From Acidovorax delafieldii (GTDB lineage Bacteria; Pseudomonadota; Gammaproteobacteria; Burkholderiales; Burkholderiaceae_C): DNA of 64,000 nucleotides. Shown piece after piece: positions 35,710 through 45,309 of this stretch. Position 1 is the first letter of the stretch; each line of letters begins with the position of its first letter. The position numbers and the translations under genes were made by a program. The DNA lies in the NCBI RefSeq assembly GCF_007993815.1, contig NZ_VJWE01000017.1, positions 216,694 through 280,693 on the forward strand, read 5' to 3'. The notes beneath the pieces were generated by a model that saw nothing but the letters and a program-made list of their open reading frames with translations, searched no databases and had not been told where the DNA came from.

Positions 35710-37161
35710 ATGGCAGCTACCATCAACACCAACGTCAGTTCCCTGACCGCCCAGCGTAATCTGGGCATGAGCCAGGCATCGCTCAGCACGTCCATCCAGC
35801 GCCTGTCGTCGGGCTTGCGCATCAACAGCGCGAAAGATGACGCTGCCGGTTTGGCGATTTCCGAGCGTTTCACCTCTCAGATCCGAGGCCTGAATCAAGC
35901 GGTGCGCAATGCCAATGACGGTATCTCTTTGGCGCAAACAGCTGAAGGCTCGCTCAAGGCCTCTGGCGATATCCTGCAGCGTGTGCGCGAGCTTTCCGTA
36001 CAGTCTGCCAACGCCACCAACTCGGCAGGTGACCGTAAGGCGATCCAGGCCGAAGTAGGTCAGTTACTGTCAGAACTTGACCGCATTTCCACCACGACGG
36101 AATTCAACGGCCAGAAGCTGCTCGACGGCTCGTTCGGCTCCGCTACGTTTCAGGTGGGTGCCAATGCCAACCAGACCATTACGGCCACCACAGGTAACTT
36201 CCGCACGACGACGTATGGCGCGCAAATCAATAACAGTAAGCTGGTGGAAGCGGCTGCAACGGCCACAGCCTTGACCGGGACTGTGATCGTCGCGGGTTTG
36301 CAAACCAAGACGGCGACCCTGGGTGCCACTGATACTGCTGCGACGGCTGCCGCTGCTATCAACGCCCTGTCTGACGCCACCGGCGTCACCGCTTCGGCAC
36401 GCAACGTCTCTGAACTCAAGTTTGCTGCGGCGGGTGCGGTGTCTCTTGAAGTTAAGGGTGATAACGCTACTGCGGCGAACGTAACGTTCAATGTGTCGGC
36501 CAATACGGCTGCGGGGTTGGCCGAGGCAGTCAAGGCGTTCAACGACGTTTCTTCGCAGACGGGTATCACCGCCAAACTAAATACCGCAGCGGACGGTATT
36601 GTCCTGACCAATGAGGCAGGGGCCGATATTAATTTGAAGAACACCACCGCTACCGGTGGCCCTGGTATCACGCTTGCGGCACAGAATGCTGAGGCAGCCA
36701 CTACCCCAACCTTTGGCACGGCCTTTGCCGCTGCGGCGGCAGGTGGTACGGCCGTGTCTCGAGGCACGCTGGAATTTTCATCTGACAAGGGTTACTCGGT
36801 GACTGGTACTTCGGCGCTTGCGTCAACGACAGCGGCATCCTCGCTGAAGGCGGTTAACACTATCGACGTTTCCACTGTGGATGGTTCTACCAAAGCACTC
36901 AAAATCATTGATGCCGCACTCTCGTCCGTTAATGGTCAGCGCGCCAGCTTCGGTGCCCTGCAGTCGCGCTTTGAAACCACGGTGAATAACTTGCAAAGTA
37001 CCTCCGAGAACATGTCTGCTTCGCGCGGTCGCATTCAGGATGCCGACTTTGCAGCGGAAACCGCCAACCTGTCGCGCTCTCAGATCCTGCAGCAGGCTGG
37101 TACGGCAATGGTGGCCCAGGCCAACCAGTTGCCACAAGGTGTGTTGGCCCTGCTGCGCTAA
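35710..37161 (+). CDS. fliC: flagellin (copy 2)
   Basis: The 483-residue protein begins [19 protein letters not shown] and ends [11 protein letters not shown], with conserved D0/D1 ends and an Ala/Thr-rich middle that differs from copy 1. TCAGGAGATTTGC precedes the ATG at 35710; longer frames upstream are leader sequence. A strong sigma-28 promoter and a 14-base-pair terminator hairpin mark it as a well-expressed single-gene unit, probably the main filament subunit. Confidence 0.94.
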   Translation: MAATINTNVSSLTAQRNLGMSQASLSTSIQRLSSGLRINSAKDDAAGLAISERFTSQIRGLNQAVRNANDGISLAQTAEGSLKASGDILQRVRELSVQSANATNSAGDRKAIQAEVGQLLSELDRISTTTEFNGQKLLDGSFGSATFQVGANANQTITATTGNFRTTTYGAQINNSKLVEAAATATALTGTVIVAGLQTKTATLGATDTAATAAAAINALSDATGVTASARNVSELKFAAAGAVSLEVKGDNATAANVTFNVSANTAAGLAEAVKAFNDVSSQTGITAKLNTAADGIVLTNEAGADINLKNTTATGGPGITLAAQNAEAATTPTFGTAFAAAAAGGTAVSRGTLEFSSDKGYSVTGTSALASTTAASSLKAVNTIDVSTVDGSTKALKIIDAALSSVNGQRASFGALQSRFETTVNNLQSTSENMSASRGRIQDADFAAETANLSRSQILQQAGTAMVAQANQLPQGVLALLR

Positions 37162-37223
37162 TCACTCTTTGGCTGCAGGCTAATCAGATAGGGTAGGTTC
37201 TTTGAACAAGCCCTTCCTCTCTC

Positions 37224-37263
37224 AAAGCGGAGGCGATTTGATCGCCTCCGCTTTCCGCTTTTT
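37224..37263 (+). terminator. intrinsic terminator of flagellin 2
   Basis: AAAGCGGAGGCGAT-TTG-ATCGCCTCCGCTTT is a perfect 14-base-pair stem with a three-base loop (37224-37254), followed by CCGCTTTTT. It lies 63 bases after the stop codon. The remaining sequence to fliD (37264-37386) holds no gene. Confidence 0.88.
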
Positions 37264-37386
37264 GCCAATCGTGCGGCAACGCGGTAGATTGATGCGTTTC
37301 TTGGGGGCTTATCGGCGGGATGCAATGGGCCAAAGGCTCGGATAATTTCTGTTGATTCAGCTCGACACGGATTCAGGAGGTGAGAT

Positions 37387-38829
37387 ATGGCTAGCTTTTC
37401 ATCCATAGGCATTGGCCTCGGCGGCAACGTTGACGTCAATGGGTTGATCAAGGCGTCGGTGGATGCGGTCAAAGTTCCGATCACCAAGACCAACGGCCTG
37501 AATCAGCAGGCTGCCATGACGAATGCCAAGGTGTCTGCCTTTGGCCAATTCAAGTCCCTGGTTTCCACGCTTGCTGATGCCGCTAGCAAGCTCGCCAGCG
37601 TCACAGGCTGGAATGGGGTGAGCGCCACATCGTCCAAATCCGATGCGGTGTCGGTTTCTGCCGTGGGTGGTGCTGCCGCCACATCTTTCAACGTGCAGGT
37701 TCAGAACTTGGCCAAGGCGCAATCTACTATTTCGGTGGCGTTGTCGCCCGTCAGTCAGGCCGTCGGGGCGGGCACATTGACCTTTGATATTGGCAAGTGG
37801 TCCGGGGAGCCCAAGGTGTTCACTCTGGGCGGCGCGGGAACTGTCAACGTCGAAATCAGCGCGACAGATACGCTGGGGGACGTGGCGAGCAAAATCAACG
37901 GATCCAAAGCGGGCGTCACAGCCACGGTGTTGAGTGATGCTTCCGGTGAGCGCCTGATGTTGCGCAGCACCTCGACGGGCGAAGATGCCGGGTATCGGAT
38001 GAGTGCGGTGGATGCCGACGGCAACATGGCAGACTCTGCGGGGCTGTCGCGGCTGGTCGTGGGCGGCACGACCGAGTACGCCGCGAACGCGAATGCGACC
38101 GTCAATGGTGTTGCCGTCACCTCAGCCACGAATTCCTTTTCCAACACCGTTGCCGGGGTGACCTTTACGGCTTTGCAGGTCACAACAGGGGATGTTGCCA
38201 TCACCGTGGCCAAGGACAACTCTGCCGTGAAGAAGAATGTAGAGGCCTTCGTGAGCGCGTACAACGCGATCAATCAGGCACTGAATGAGGTCACGAAGTA
38301 CGACGCAGGCACCAAGACGGCGGGTTTGCTGCAAGGGGACAGTGCTGCTGTTACCCTGCAGAACACCTTGCGCGCGGCGCTGCAGTCCGTCAACAGCTCG
38401 GGTGCGCTGCGCAATCTGTCTGCAGTGGGGGTGGTGTCGGAAGGTGGACTGGGTAACGTGTCGCCGACTGGGAATTTGACACTGGATGCGACCAAATTCA
38501 ACAAGGCAATGGAAAACCCTGATGACGTCAAAACCTTCTTCCGCGGCGCGGATGGTGGCAGTGTGGGAGATGGCTTTGCGGGGAAGTTCAAGAGCTTCAC
38601 GGACAAATTGCTGGCAAGCGACGGGTTCTTTGCAAGCAAGGCAAAAATCTATGAGCAATCCCTCAAGCTCAATGCCAAGGATGTGGAGACGATCAATGAT
38701 CGTGCGGATCGCCTGGAAAAGAGCTTGACGGCGCGCTTCAGTGCGCTGGATACAAAGATGTCGAGCTTGAATGCCTTGAACGCGTACATCTCGCAGCAGG
38801 TGACTGCCTGGAATAAATCATCGGGTTGA
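37387..38829 (+). CDS. fliD: flagellar filament cap protein FliD
   Basis: The 480-residue protein has the FliD N-terminal block IGIGLGGNVDVNGLIKASVDAVKVPI and the C-terminal coiled segment ETINDRADRLEKSLTARFSALDTKMSSLNALNAYISQQ. It caps the growing filament. AGGAGGTGA right before the ATG is an optimal ribosome binding site. A candidate TCGGATAA at 37338-37345 lacks a -35 element, so its promoter is not assigned. Confidence 0.94.
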   Translation: MASFSSIGIGLGGNVDVNGLIKASVDAVKVPITKTNGLNQQAAMTNAKVSAFGQFKSLVSTLADAASKLASVTGWNGVSATSSKSDAVSVSAVGGAAATSFNVQVQNLAKAQSTISVALSPVSQAVGAGTLTFDIGKWSGEPKVFTLGGAGTVNVEISATDTLGDVASKINGSKAGVTATVLSDASGERLMLRSTSTGEDAGYRMSAVDADGNMADSAGLSRLVVGGTTEYAANANATVNGVAVTSATNSFSNTVAGVTFTALQVTTGDVAITVAKDNSAVKKNVEAFVSAYNAINQALNEVTKYDAGTKTAGLLQGDSAAVTLQNTLRAALQSVNSSGALRNLSAVGVVSEGGLGNVSPTGNLTLDATKFNKAMENPDDVKTFFRGADGGSVGDGFAGKFKSFTDKLLASDGFFASKAKIYEQSLKLNAKDVETINDRADRLEKSLTARFSALDTKMSSLNALNAYISQQVTAWNKSSG

Positions 38830-38833
38830 GCGC

Positions 38834-38860
38834 TTCAGTTTTTTTGGCTGTGGCCGATAA
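38834..38860 (+). promoter_or_regulatory. sigma-28 (FliA) promoter of fliS-fliT
   Basis: TTCAGTTT (38834-38841, 6 of 8), an 11-base spacer and GCCGATAA (38853-38860, perfect) lie between fliD and fliS, 30 bases before the fliS ATG. It gives fliST a promoter separate from fliD. Confidence 0.8.
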
Positions 38861-38889
38861 CTAAAGTAATACTCGCAAGGACTTTCAGC

Positions 38890-39339
38890 ATGTTCAGCGC
38901 CTACAGCCCCCGTACAGCCAACGCCTACCAGCGCATCAACGTAGAAACCAGCATGCACACGATCGACCAGCACCAGTTGGTCAGTCTGTTGTATGAGGGT
39001 GTTCTCAATTCCATTGCAACAGCGCGGGGCGCTTTGGCGCGTGGCGATGTGTTGGGCAAGGTAACCAGTATTTCCAAAGCCATCCGTATCCTTGAGGAGG
39101 GCTTAAACACAGCGCTTGACAGAGTGGATGGTGGCGCACTGGCGGAGAACCTGGGTGCGCTTTATGACTACTGCATCCATCGCCTTACGCTGGCCAATGC
39201 CCGTAACGACGACGCCATGATGCAAGAAGTCATGCGCCTGATCGAGCCCGTGGCAACCGGGTGGAATGAAATCAAGAAATCGGGTGCCGGTGCTTCCGAA
39301 ACGCCCGCCTCGGGCCAGCCCGTGCTGGTGGAGGCCTGA
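38890..39339 (+). CDS. fliS: flagellin export chaperone FliS
   Basis: The 149-residue protein begins MFSAYSPRTANAYQRINVETSMHTIDQHQLVSLLYEG-like, has AISKAIRILEEGLNTALD-type helices, and has ENLGALYDYCIHRLTLANARND. It binds the C-terminal helices of flagellin before export. AAGGA precedes the ATG. It has its own sigma-28 promoter and is followed by fliT two bases later. Confidence 0.94.
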   Translation: MFSAYSPRTANAYQRINVETSMHTIDQHQLVSLLYEGVLNSIATARGALARGDVLGKVTSISKAIRILEEGLNTALDRVDGGALAENLGALYDYCIHRLTLANARNDDAMMQEVMRLIEPVATGWNEIKKSGAGASETPASGQPVLVEA

Positions 39340-39341
39340 CC

Positions 39342-39641
39342 ATGTCTCACATGCTGATTGACTATTACAAGGCGATTGAAGACAGCAGCGCCAAGATGCT
39401 GGAGGCTGCCAAGCTCAAGGATTGGGATGGTGTGGTGCGCTATGAAGGCGCCTGTGCAGTGCTGATCGAGCAACTGCGCTTCAAGTCGCAAGAGCACGAA
39501 TTGCTGCCTGAGCACCGCCGTGAGAAGACCCGCATCATGCAGCGCATCCTGCGCAACGATGCGCAGATCCGCTGCCTGGCAGAGCCCTGGCTTGCGCAGT
39601 TCGAGCATCTGTTCGAGGGGCAGCCCCAGATGATGCACTGA
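39342..39641 (+). CDS. fliT: FliT family flagellar chaperone
   Basis: The 99-residue helical protein sits directly after fliS, with MLIDYYKAIEDSSAKMLEAAKLKDWDGVV at its start, as in FliT proteins that bind FliD. Sequence conservation is low, so size and position carry much of the call. It converges with fliE. Confidence 0.83.
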   Translation: MSHMLIDYYKAIEDSSAKMLEAAKLKDWDGVVRYEGACAVLIEQLRFKSQEHELLPEHRREKTRIMQRILRNDAQIRCLAEPWLAQFEHLFEGQPQMMH

Positions 39642-39969
39642 GTGCGGGCCGCGCAACACGCCCGGGGCTGCTGTGTGCGGCAGCGGCCTAGCGGTCAAAG
39701 ATGGTTGCTTGTCAGGGCTGGGATTGCCGGATTAGCGGTGCACCCGGGTGAGGGGGTGTCGTCCAGTGGGATGCCAAAGTGCGCGGTGCTGAACCTGTCG
39801 CCACTTCGACCGCCAAGCGTCTCTGGGTCAAAAAGATGCACTAAACGTGCCTGAGGCGCTAGTGCAGCATGTCTTTGCTGCTATCAAAAATATAGTTTCT
39901 TGTGTTGGCACAGCGCAGTGCCACACGGCTGCCCCGTTGAGAACGGGGCCTTCATACTTCGCCAGCAGC
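39642..39969. other. non-coding interval between fliT and fliE with repeat and two hairpins
   Basis: No gene is credible in this 328-base stretch. It holds an interspersed repeat (39855-39900). Two inverted repeats follow: GTGTTGGCAC...GTGCCACAC (39902-39926) and GCCCCGTT-GAG-AACGGGGC (39931-39949). These lie between convergent fliT and fliE and may end both transcripts, although neither has a strong T run. Confidence 0.6.
39855..39900 (+). repeat. short interspersed repeat between fliT and fliE
   Basis: It starts GGCGCTAGTGC and ends GCTGCTATCAAAAATATAG, the third intergenic copy of the family found at 16692-16732 and 30640-30680. Confidence 0.65.
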
Positions 39970-40281
39970 TCACACCTGCATGTTCATGATGTCGGTGTAC
40001 GCCTGCACCATGCGATTGCGCACGTGCAGTGTGGCTTGAAAGCCGATTTGCGCCTTCTGGATAGCCACCATGGTCTCTTCCAGACTCACGGAGGGGTTTT
40101 CCATTTGCACCTCCTTTTGCATCTCGGAAGATTTGTTCTGCGCGGCACTCACTGATTGCAATGCGCCCTTGAGCGCGCCGGAGAAGCCGACTTCATTGCC
40201 CGTGGTTTGCGGCGCTGCAGCACGGCGCGCGACGCCAGCGCCCGTCAGCGGGGCGGTTGAGCTGGAGATGCGAAGGTCCAT
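39970..40281 (-). CDS. fliE: flagellar MS ring-rod junction protein FliE
   Basis: The 103-residue protein has the family length and ends with the conserved PSVSLEETMVAIQKAQIGFQATLHVRNRMVQAYTDIMNMQV-type helices. It joins the MS ring to the rod. It is divergent from fliF across 163 bases (40282-40444), as in enterobacteria. No sigma-54 or sigma-28 site stood out in that region, which probably carries FlhDC-type class-2 promoters. Confidence 0.94.
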   Translation of the reverse strand: MDLRISSSTAPLTGAGVARRAAAPQTTGNEVGFSGALKGALQSVSAAQNKSSEMQKEVQMENPSVSLEETMVAIQKAQIGFQATLHVRNRMVQAYTDIMNMQV

Positions 40282-40444
40282 GGCGGTATCCGTAGGGGAA
40301 TGGCGGTATGCTGCGTATCCTAGCTACCGGCCCAGGATGCATCGCTCTGAATAGATGGCCAAACGGACGGCTTATCCAGCGAACATTTTGGAGGCGTGAC
40401 CGAATAATCGACCCCACGCTAGGTCTGTTGCAGGGCCTGCTTTA

Positions 40445-42151
40445 ATGGAAAGCAAGATGTCTGCTGTTGCTGAAGTCCCTCTCAATCCGCTCCCGACGCC
40501 GGCCAGTCCCAACTGGCTGCAGCGGCTGTCCGCCCTCGACCGGGCGCAGCGCATGCGGCTGGGTGCGGGCGTGGCGCTGCTGGTGGCTGCTGCCGTTGCG
40601 GCCATCGTGATGGGGCGCCAACCCGACTACCGGGTACTGTTTTCCAATCTGGGCGACAAGGATGGCGGGGCCGTGGTGGCGCAGCTGTCCCAAATGAATG
40701 TGCCCTACAAGTATTCCGAGGGTGGTGGCGCCATCCTGATCCCAGCGGAGCGCGTGCATGACGTGCGTCTGCGACTGGCCACTCAGGGCCTGCCCAAGGG
40801 CTCCGTCGCAGGTTTTGAGCTGATGGAGTCCAACAAATTCGGGATGACGCAGTTTCAGGAGCGCCTGAACTTCCAGCGCGGGCTGGAGGGGGAGCTCACC
40901 CGGTCCATTCAAGCCTTGTCGTCCGTGCAAAGTGCCCGTGTGCACCTGGCCTTGCCCAACCAGAACGGATTTTTCCGTGAGCAGCAAAAGCCGTCGGCCT
41001 CGGTACTGGTGAGCCTGCACCCCGGCCGCATTCTGGACCGTGCCCAACTCGCGGGCATCGTGCATCTGGTGGCTTCCAGCGTGCCGGAACTGGCGCCGTC
41101 AGCCGTGAGTGTGCTGGATGACACGGGCAAGCTGTTGTCCCAATCGCCCGACACCACGGCCGGTGCTGAAATCAATGCCCAGCAGCTCTTGTATGTGCAG
41201 CAGCTGGAGCAGCAGTATTCGCGCCGCATCATGGACATTCTGGAGCCCGTGGTCGGCCGTGACAACGTCAAGGCGCAGGTGACGGCTGAGGTGGACTTCT
41301 CCCAGACCGAGTCCACCTCCGAGCAATTCCGCCCCAACCAGACGCCAGACTCCAGCGCCGTACGCAGCCAGCAGGTGCTGGAAAGCCGTGGCAGCGCGAC
41401 GAAGACCGCCACGGGTGTGCCCGGTGCGGTTGCCAATCAGCCTCCCGCTCCGTCTGCAGCGCCCATCAATGGCGCCAACCCTGCGCCCAACGCGGGCGGC
41501 CAACAGGGGACTGAGGAGCAGTCCAACAAGCGCGAGTCCACCACCAACTATGAAGTGGACAAGACGGTGAAAGTGGTCCGTGGCAGTACAGGCGCAGTCA
41601 AGCGGCTGAGTGCTGCGGTCGTGGTCAACTACCAGTCGGCCGAGGACAAGGGCAAGACCGTGACCAAGGCGCTGACGCCCGAGCAGATCGAGCAGATGAC
41701 GGCGCTGGTGCGTGAAACCATTGGCTTCAATCGCGAACGCGGTGATTCGGTGAATCTGATGAATACGCCGTTCCAGGTGACCGCAGTGCCCACCACAGAC
41801 ACCCCGCTTTGGAAGCAGCCTGAGGTGGTTGATCTGGCCAAGACCTTTGCCTGGCCCGTAGGTGCGGTTCTGTTTGCTGCCCTGGTGCTGATGGGGCTGG
41901 TGCGTCCTGCGCTCAAGGGCCCAGCGCCGGCCAAGGCCGGTGCCGCCAAGCCGGTGGCAGGTGGACAGCTGGACGCGCTGGAGGCAGAAACACCCGAGCG
42001 CCCGGCATTGGCAGCGCCCGCCCGCAAGGACGAAGTGTTGCCCGCGACCCCCGAGCAGCTGCGCCTGGAAGATGCGCGTACGCTGGCCAAGGAGAATCCG
42101 GTCGCGGTCGCCAATATTCTCAAGACCTGGCTGAATGGCGAGCCCGTTTAG
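40445..42151 (+). CDS. fliF: flagellar MS-ring protein FliF
   Basis: The 568-residue protein has an N-terminal membrane segment (about residues 38-58) and the ring-building domains with YRVLFSNLGDKDGGAVVAQL and FELMESNKFGMTQFQERLNFQRGLEGEL. A second membrane segment lies near residues 475-492. The C-terminal tail has EDARTLAKENPVAVANILKTWL, which binds FliG. It forms the MS ring in the inner membrane. It starts the long fliF-to-fliR run. ATG 40457 is a second possible start. Confidence 0.95.
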   Translation: MESKMSAVAEVPLNPLPTPASPNWLQRLSALDRAQRMRLGAGVALLVAAAVAAIVMGRQPDYRVLFSNLGDKDGGAVVAQLSQMNVPYKYSEGGGAILIPAERVHDVRLRLATQGLPKGSVAGFELMESNKFGMTQFQERLNFQRGLEGELTRSIQALSSVQSARVHLALPNQNGFFREQQKPSASVLVSLHPGRILDRAQLAGIVHLVASSVPELAPSAVSVLDDTGKLLSQSPDTTAGAEINAQQLLYVQQLEQQYSRRIMDILEPVVGRDNVKAQVTAEVDFSQTESTSEQFRPNQTPDSSAVRSQQVLESRGSATKTATGVPGAVANQPPAPSAAPINGANPAPNAGGQQGTEEQSNKRESTTNYEVDKTVKVVRGSTGAVKRLSAAVVVNYQSAEDKGKTVTKALTPEQIEQMTALVRETIGFNRERGDSVNLMNTPFQVTAVPTTDTPLWKQPEVVDLAKTFAWPVGAVLFAALVLMGLVRPALKGPAPAKAGAAKPVAGGQLDALEAETPERPALAAPARKDEVLPATPEQLRLEDARTLAKENPVAVANILKTWLNGEPV

Positions 42152-42187
42152 TCGCCGCTACCGCTACCGATTGCACGGACCACGACC

Positions 42188-43183
42188 ATGGACGACCAAG
42201 GACTCCACGATGCCGCCATCATGCTGATGTCCCTCGGCGAGGAAGAGGCGGCCGAGGTGTTCAAGCATTTCTCGCCCAAAGAGGTGCAGAAGCTGGGCGA
42301 GACCATCGCGCGCATGCGCTCGGTGTCGCGCGAAAAGGTGGACGAGGTCATCAACAAATTCTCCAACGCGGCCGCAGCGCAAAGCCTGTTGGTATCCGAC
42401 ACCGGCAATTACGTGCGCGCTGTGCTCAAGCGCGCGCTCGGCGATGACAAGGCGGGACTGCTGATCGACCGGATCTTGCAGGGCGGAGATGTCTCGGGCA
42501 TTGAGAGTCTCAAGTGGATGGATCCGCTGTCAGTGGCTGAACTGCTGCGTAACGAGCACCCGCAGATCGTTGCTGCCATCCTGGTACATCTGGACAGCGA
42601 CCAGGCCTCGGGCATCCTGATGCACCTGACGGATCGCCAGCGTAGCGAAATTCTGTTGCGTGTGGCCACGCTCGAAGGTATCCAGCCGACAGCCCTCAAG
42701 GACCTGAACGAAGTGCTTTTCAAGGTGCTGGCGGGCGGGGACAAGATCCGCAAGAGTTCGCTGGGCGGCGTCAAGGCTGCCGCAGAGATCATCAACTTGC
42801 TGGGCGGCAACATGGACGCCGTGGTGCTCGAATCCATCCGGGGCTACGACCCTGACCTGGCGCAGAAGATCATGGACAAGATGTTCGTGTTCGAGGATGT
42901 TCTCAAGCTGGACGACAAGGCCATTCAAACGGTACTCAAGGAAGTGGCATCCGAAACCCTCATCGTGGCTCTCAAGGGCGCAGTGCCCGAACTGCGCGAA
43001 AAATTCCTTTCCAACATGTCTTCGCGTGCAGCCGACGCGCTGCGCGAAGACCTCGAATCGCGCGGCCCGATGCGGCTGTCCGAGGTCGAGGCGCAGCAGA
43101 AGGAAATCCTCAAGACGGTGCGTCGCCTGTCTGACGAAGGCCAGATCGTGATCGGAGGCGGTGGTGATGATGCCTTCGTCTAA
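42188..43183 (+). CDS. fliG: flagellar switch protein FliG
   Basis: The 331-residue protein has the three FliG domains. The N-terminal part binds FliF, and the middle carries EHPQ motif NEHPQIVAAILVHLD near residue 125. The C-terminal torque helix region holds the charged LREKFLSNMSSRAADALREDLESRG. It is the rotor protein that meets the MotA loop. It overlaps the fliH start by 17 bases. Confidence 0.96.
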   Translation: MDDQGLHDAAIMLMSLGEEEAAEVFKHFSPKEVQKLGETIARMRSVSREKVDEVINKFSNAAAAQSLLVSDTGNYVRAVLKRALGDDKAGLLIDRILQGGDVSGIESLKWMDPLSVAELLRNEHPQIVAAILVHLDSDQASGILMHLTDRQRSEILLRVATLEGIQPTALKDLNEVLFKVLAGGDKIRKSSLGGVKAAAEIINLLGGNMDAVVLESIRGYDPDLAQKIMDKMFVFEDVLKLDDKAIQTVLKEVASETLIVALKGAVPELREKFLSNMSSRAADALREDLESRGPMRLSEVEAQQKEILKTVRRLSDEGQIVIGGGGDDAFV

Positions 43184-43910
43184 CCAGCGGTCCTATTCGC
43201 GGTTCATTCCCAGCGAGGAAGTCGGCGACTTCAAGCAGTGGAAGTTTGCCGCCGTAGACGGCTCCGATCTGGTCGAGCCAGAGCCCGAGCCGGAACCTGT
43301 GGCGGAGCTGCCCGTCGAGCTGGATGAAGCGGCACAGCAGGCGCTTGTCCAGCAGGCTTGCGACGATGCGTATGCAGAGGGCTTTGCCCAAGGGCAGGCG
43401 CAGACGGCGCTCGAGTGGCAGCGCCGCATGGATGAATACATTGCCCAGCAGGGACAAGAGGCGGCACAGCGCATGCAAAGCGTGCTGCAGACACTGGAAG
43501 CCAGCCTGATCGACATGCAGCAGCACATGGCGCAGCAGGTGCTGGAGCTGGCGTGTGACATCGCGCGCCAGGTGGTGCGCCAGGAACTGTCGGTCAATCC
43601 CAATGCCTTGTTGCCAGTGGTGCGGGAGGCCGTGGGCATGCTGGTCACTGAGGGGCGGCCCGCCACCGTCCGGCTCAACCCGGAGGATATGGAGGCCATG
43701 GCCCAGCCTCTGCGCGAAGAGATCAATGCGCCTGGCGTGCAGTGGATGGCGGATGCCGCTGTGCCTGCTGGCGGCTGCATGGTGGAGTCGGCGGGCACGG
43801 TCGTTGATGGCAGCATCGACAAGCGGTGGCAGCGTGCCATTGCGTCGCTGGGGCTGCAGTCACCCTGGGACGACGAGACGCTTGGGGATGGCGATGACCG
43901 TCGACCTTGA
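43167..43910 (+). CDS. fliH: flagellar export ATPase regulator FliH
   Basis: The 247-residue protein starts at the ATG 43167 with GGAGG eight bases before, inside the fliG end. It has an EP-rich N-terminal stretch (EPEPEPEP near residue 40), a GxxxG-type helical middle ([12 protein letters not shown]) and a C-terminal domain with [18 protein letters not shown]. It holds the FliI ATPase and docks it to FliN. Upstream GTG codons at 43161 and 43164 are alternatives. Confidence 0.9.
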   Translation: MMPSSNQRSYSRFIPSEEVGDFKQWKFAAVDGSDLVEPEPEPEPVAELPVELDEAAQQALVQQACDDAYAEGFAQGQAQTALEWQRRMDEYIAQQGQEAAQRMQSVLQTLEASLIDMQQHMAQQVLELACDIARQVVRQELSVNPNALLPVVREAVGMLVTEGRPATVRLNPEDMEAMAQPLREEINAPGVQWMADAAVPAGGCMVESAGTVVDGSIDKRWQRAIASLGLQSPWDDETLGDGDDRRP

Positions 43911-45288
43911 CTCTGCCTGGACCCGCTTCATGGACGACGCGCGCGAGCGCGTGGCCGAAGGCGCGCCGTTGGAGACGCGGGGTACGCTGACCCGACTGAC
44001 GGGACTGGTGCTGGAGGCGGTGGGGATCCGCGTGCCTGTGGGGTCGCAGTGCATGGTGCAAATGCCAGGGCACGCGCCGGTGTTGGCTGAGGTCGTCGGG
44101 TTTTCTGCCGACCGTGCGTTTTTAATGCCGGCGGGCGATATCCATGGGCTGTCCAGTGGCGCGAGTGTGGTGCCGGCTGCGCCATACATCCCCATGCCTC
44201 GCTTGGGCGAGCCTCCACGGCCCGTACAACGCGCCGGGGTGCTTCGTTTGCCCATGGGCGACGGCTTGTTGGGCCGCGTGGTGGATGCGCAAGGCCTGCC
44301 CCTCGACCATGGTGGACCGGTGCAGGATGTCGTGTCGGAGCCCATGGGGCGGCGGCAGATCAATGCCATGGATCGGGATCCGGTGCGTGAGCCCTTGGAT
44401 ACTGGCGTGCGCGCCATCAATGCCTTGCTGACCGTGGGGCGGGGTCAGCGTCTGGGGCTGTTTGCAGGCTCCGGGGTGGGTAAGAGTGTGCTGCTGGGCA
44501 TGATGGCACGCTACACCCAGGCCGATGTGATTGTGGTGGGGCTCATTGGGGAGCGGGGGCGCGAAGTCAAGGAGTTTGTGGAAGACATCCTGGGCAAGGA
44601 AGGCCGCGCACGGTCCGTGGTGGTGGCTGCACCTGCCGACGCGCCTCCGTTGTTGCGCATGCAGGGGGCGGCCTACGCGACTGCGGTGGCGGAGCATTTT
44701 CGCGACAAAGGGCAGCATGTGCTGCTGCTCATGGATTCACTGACCCGCTATGCAATGGCGCAGCGGGAAATTGCCCTGGCCATCGGCGAGCCGCCAGCAA
44801 CCAAAGGGTATCCGCCGTCCTGTTTTGCAAAGCTGCCGCAGCTGGTCGAGCGCAGCGGCAACGGCCTGCATGGTGTCGGCTCCATCACAGCGTTTTATAC
44901 GGTGCTATCGGAAGGTGATGACCAGCAGGACCCGATCGCGGATGCTGCCCGTGCCATTCTGGATGGGCACATTGTGTTGTCACGTGCCCTGGCTGAGACC
45001 GGGCATTTCCCGGCCATCGACATTGAGCAATCTGCATCGCGGGTGATGCACAACGTGGTGTCTCGCGGGCATTTTGACCTGGCGCGGCGGTTTCGTGCGG
45101 TGTATTCGCGCTACCAGAAGAGCCGGGATCTGGTGCAGGTGGGGGCCTATATGAGCGGCTCCGACCCGGCATTGGACGAGGCTATCCGCCTGCAGCCACA
45201 GATGGCGGGTTTTCTGCAGCAGGACATGTACGAGGCGGCCTCCATGGACCACAGCGTAGCCGCCATGGCGGCGGTGCTGGACCATTGA
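43888..45288 (+). CDS. fliI: flagellar export ATPase FliI
   Basis: The 466-residue protein has the F1-beta-like fold: Walker [13 protein letters not shown] near residue 190, [18 protein letters not shown], Walker [14 protein letters not shown], and the C-terminal DSVSRV-like region [22 protein letters not shown]. It powers release of chaperones at the export gate. ATG 43894 is a nearby alternative start. It overlaps fliH by 23 bases. Confidence 0.95.
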   Translation: MAMTVDLDSAWTRFMDDARERVAEGAPLETRGTLTRLTGLVLEAVGIRVPVGSQCMVQMPGHAPVLAEVVGFSADRAFLMPAGDIHGLSSGASVVPAAPYIPMPRLGEPPRPVQRAGVLRLPMGDGLLGRVVDAQGLPLDHGGPVQDVVSEPMGRRQINAMDRDPVREPLDTGVRAINALLTVGRGQRLGLFAGSGVGKSVLLGMMARYTQADVIVVGLIGERGREVKEFVEDILGKEGRARSVVVAAPADAPPLLRMQGAAYATAVAEHFRDKGQHVLLLMDSLTRYAMAQREIALAIGEPPATKGYPPSCFAKLPQLVERSGNGLHGVGSITAFYTVLSEGDDQQDPIADAARAILDGHIVLSRALAETGHFPAIDIEQSASRVMHNVVSRGHFDLARRFRAVYSRYQKSRDLVQVGAYMSGSDPALDEAIRLQPQMAGFLQQDMYEAASMDHSVAAMAAVLDH

Positions 45289-45309
45289 CGACGGACAAGG
45301 GAAGCCATC

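Noticed and set aside
33906..37161. Hin-type invertible DNA switch
   Set aside because: No invertase gene and no short recombination sites were seen; only homologous ends support the idea of inversion, so it is kept as a hypothesis about homologous recombination only.
37338..37345. TCGGATAA as sigma-28 -10 element of fliD
   Set aside because: The region 11 bases upstream has no TAAAGTTT-like sequence.
40282..40444. Possible sigma-54 site (GG...GC near TGTTGCAG) between fliE and fliF
   Set aside because: The GG and GC are not ten bases apart as sigma-54 requires.
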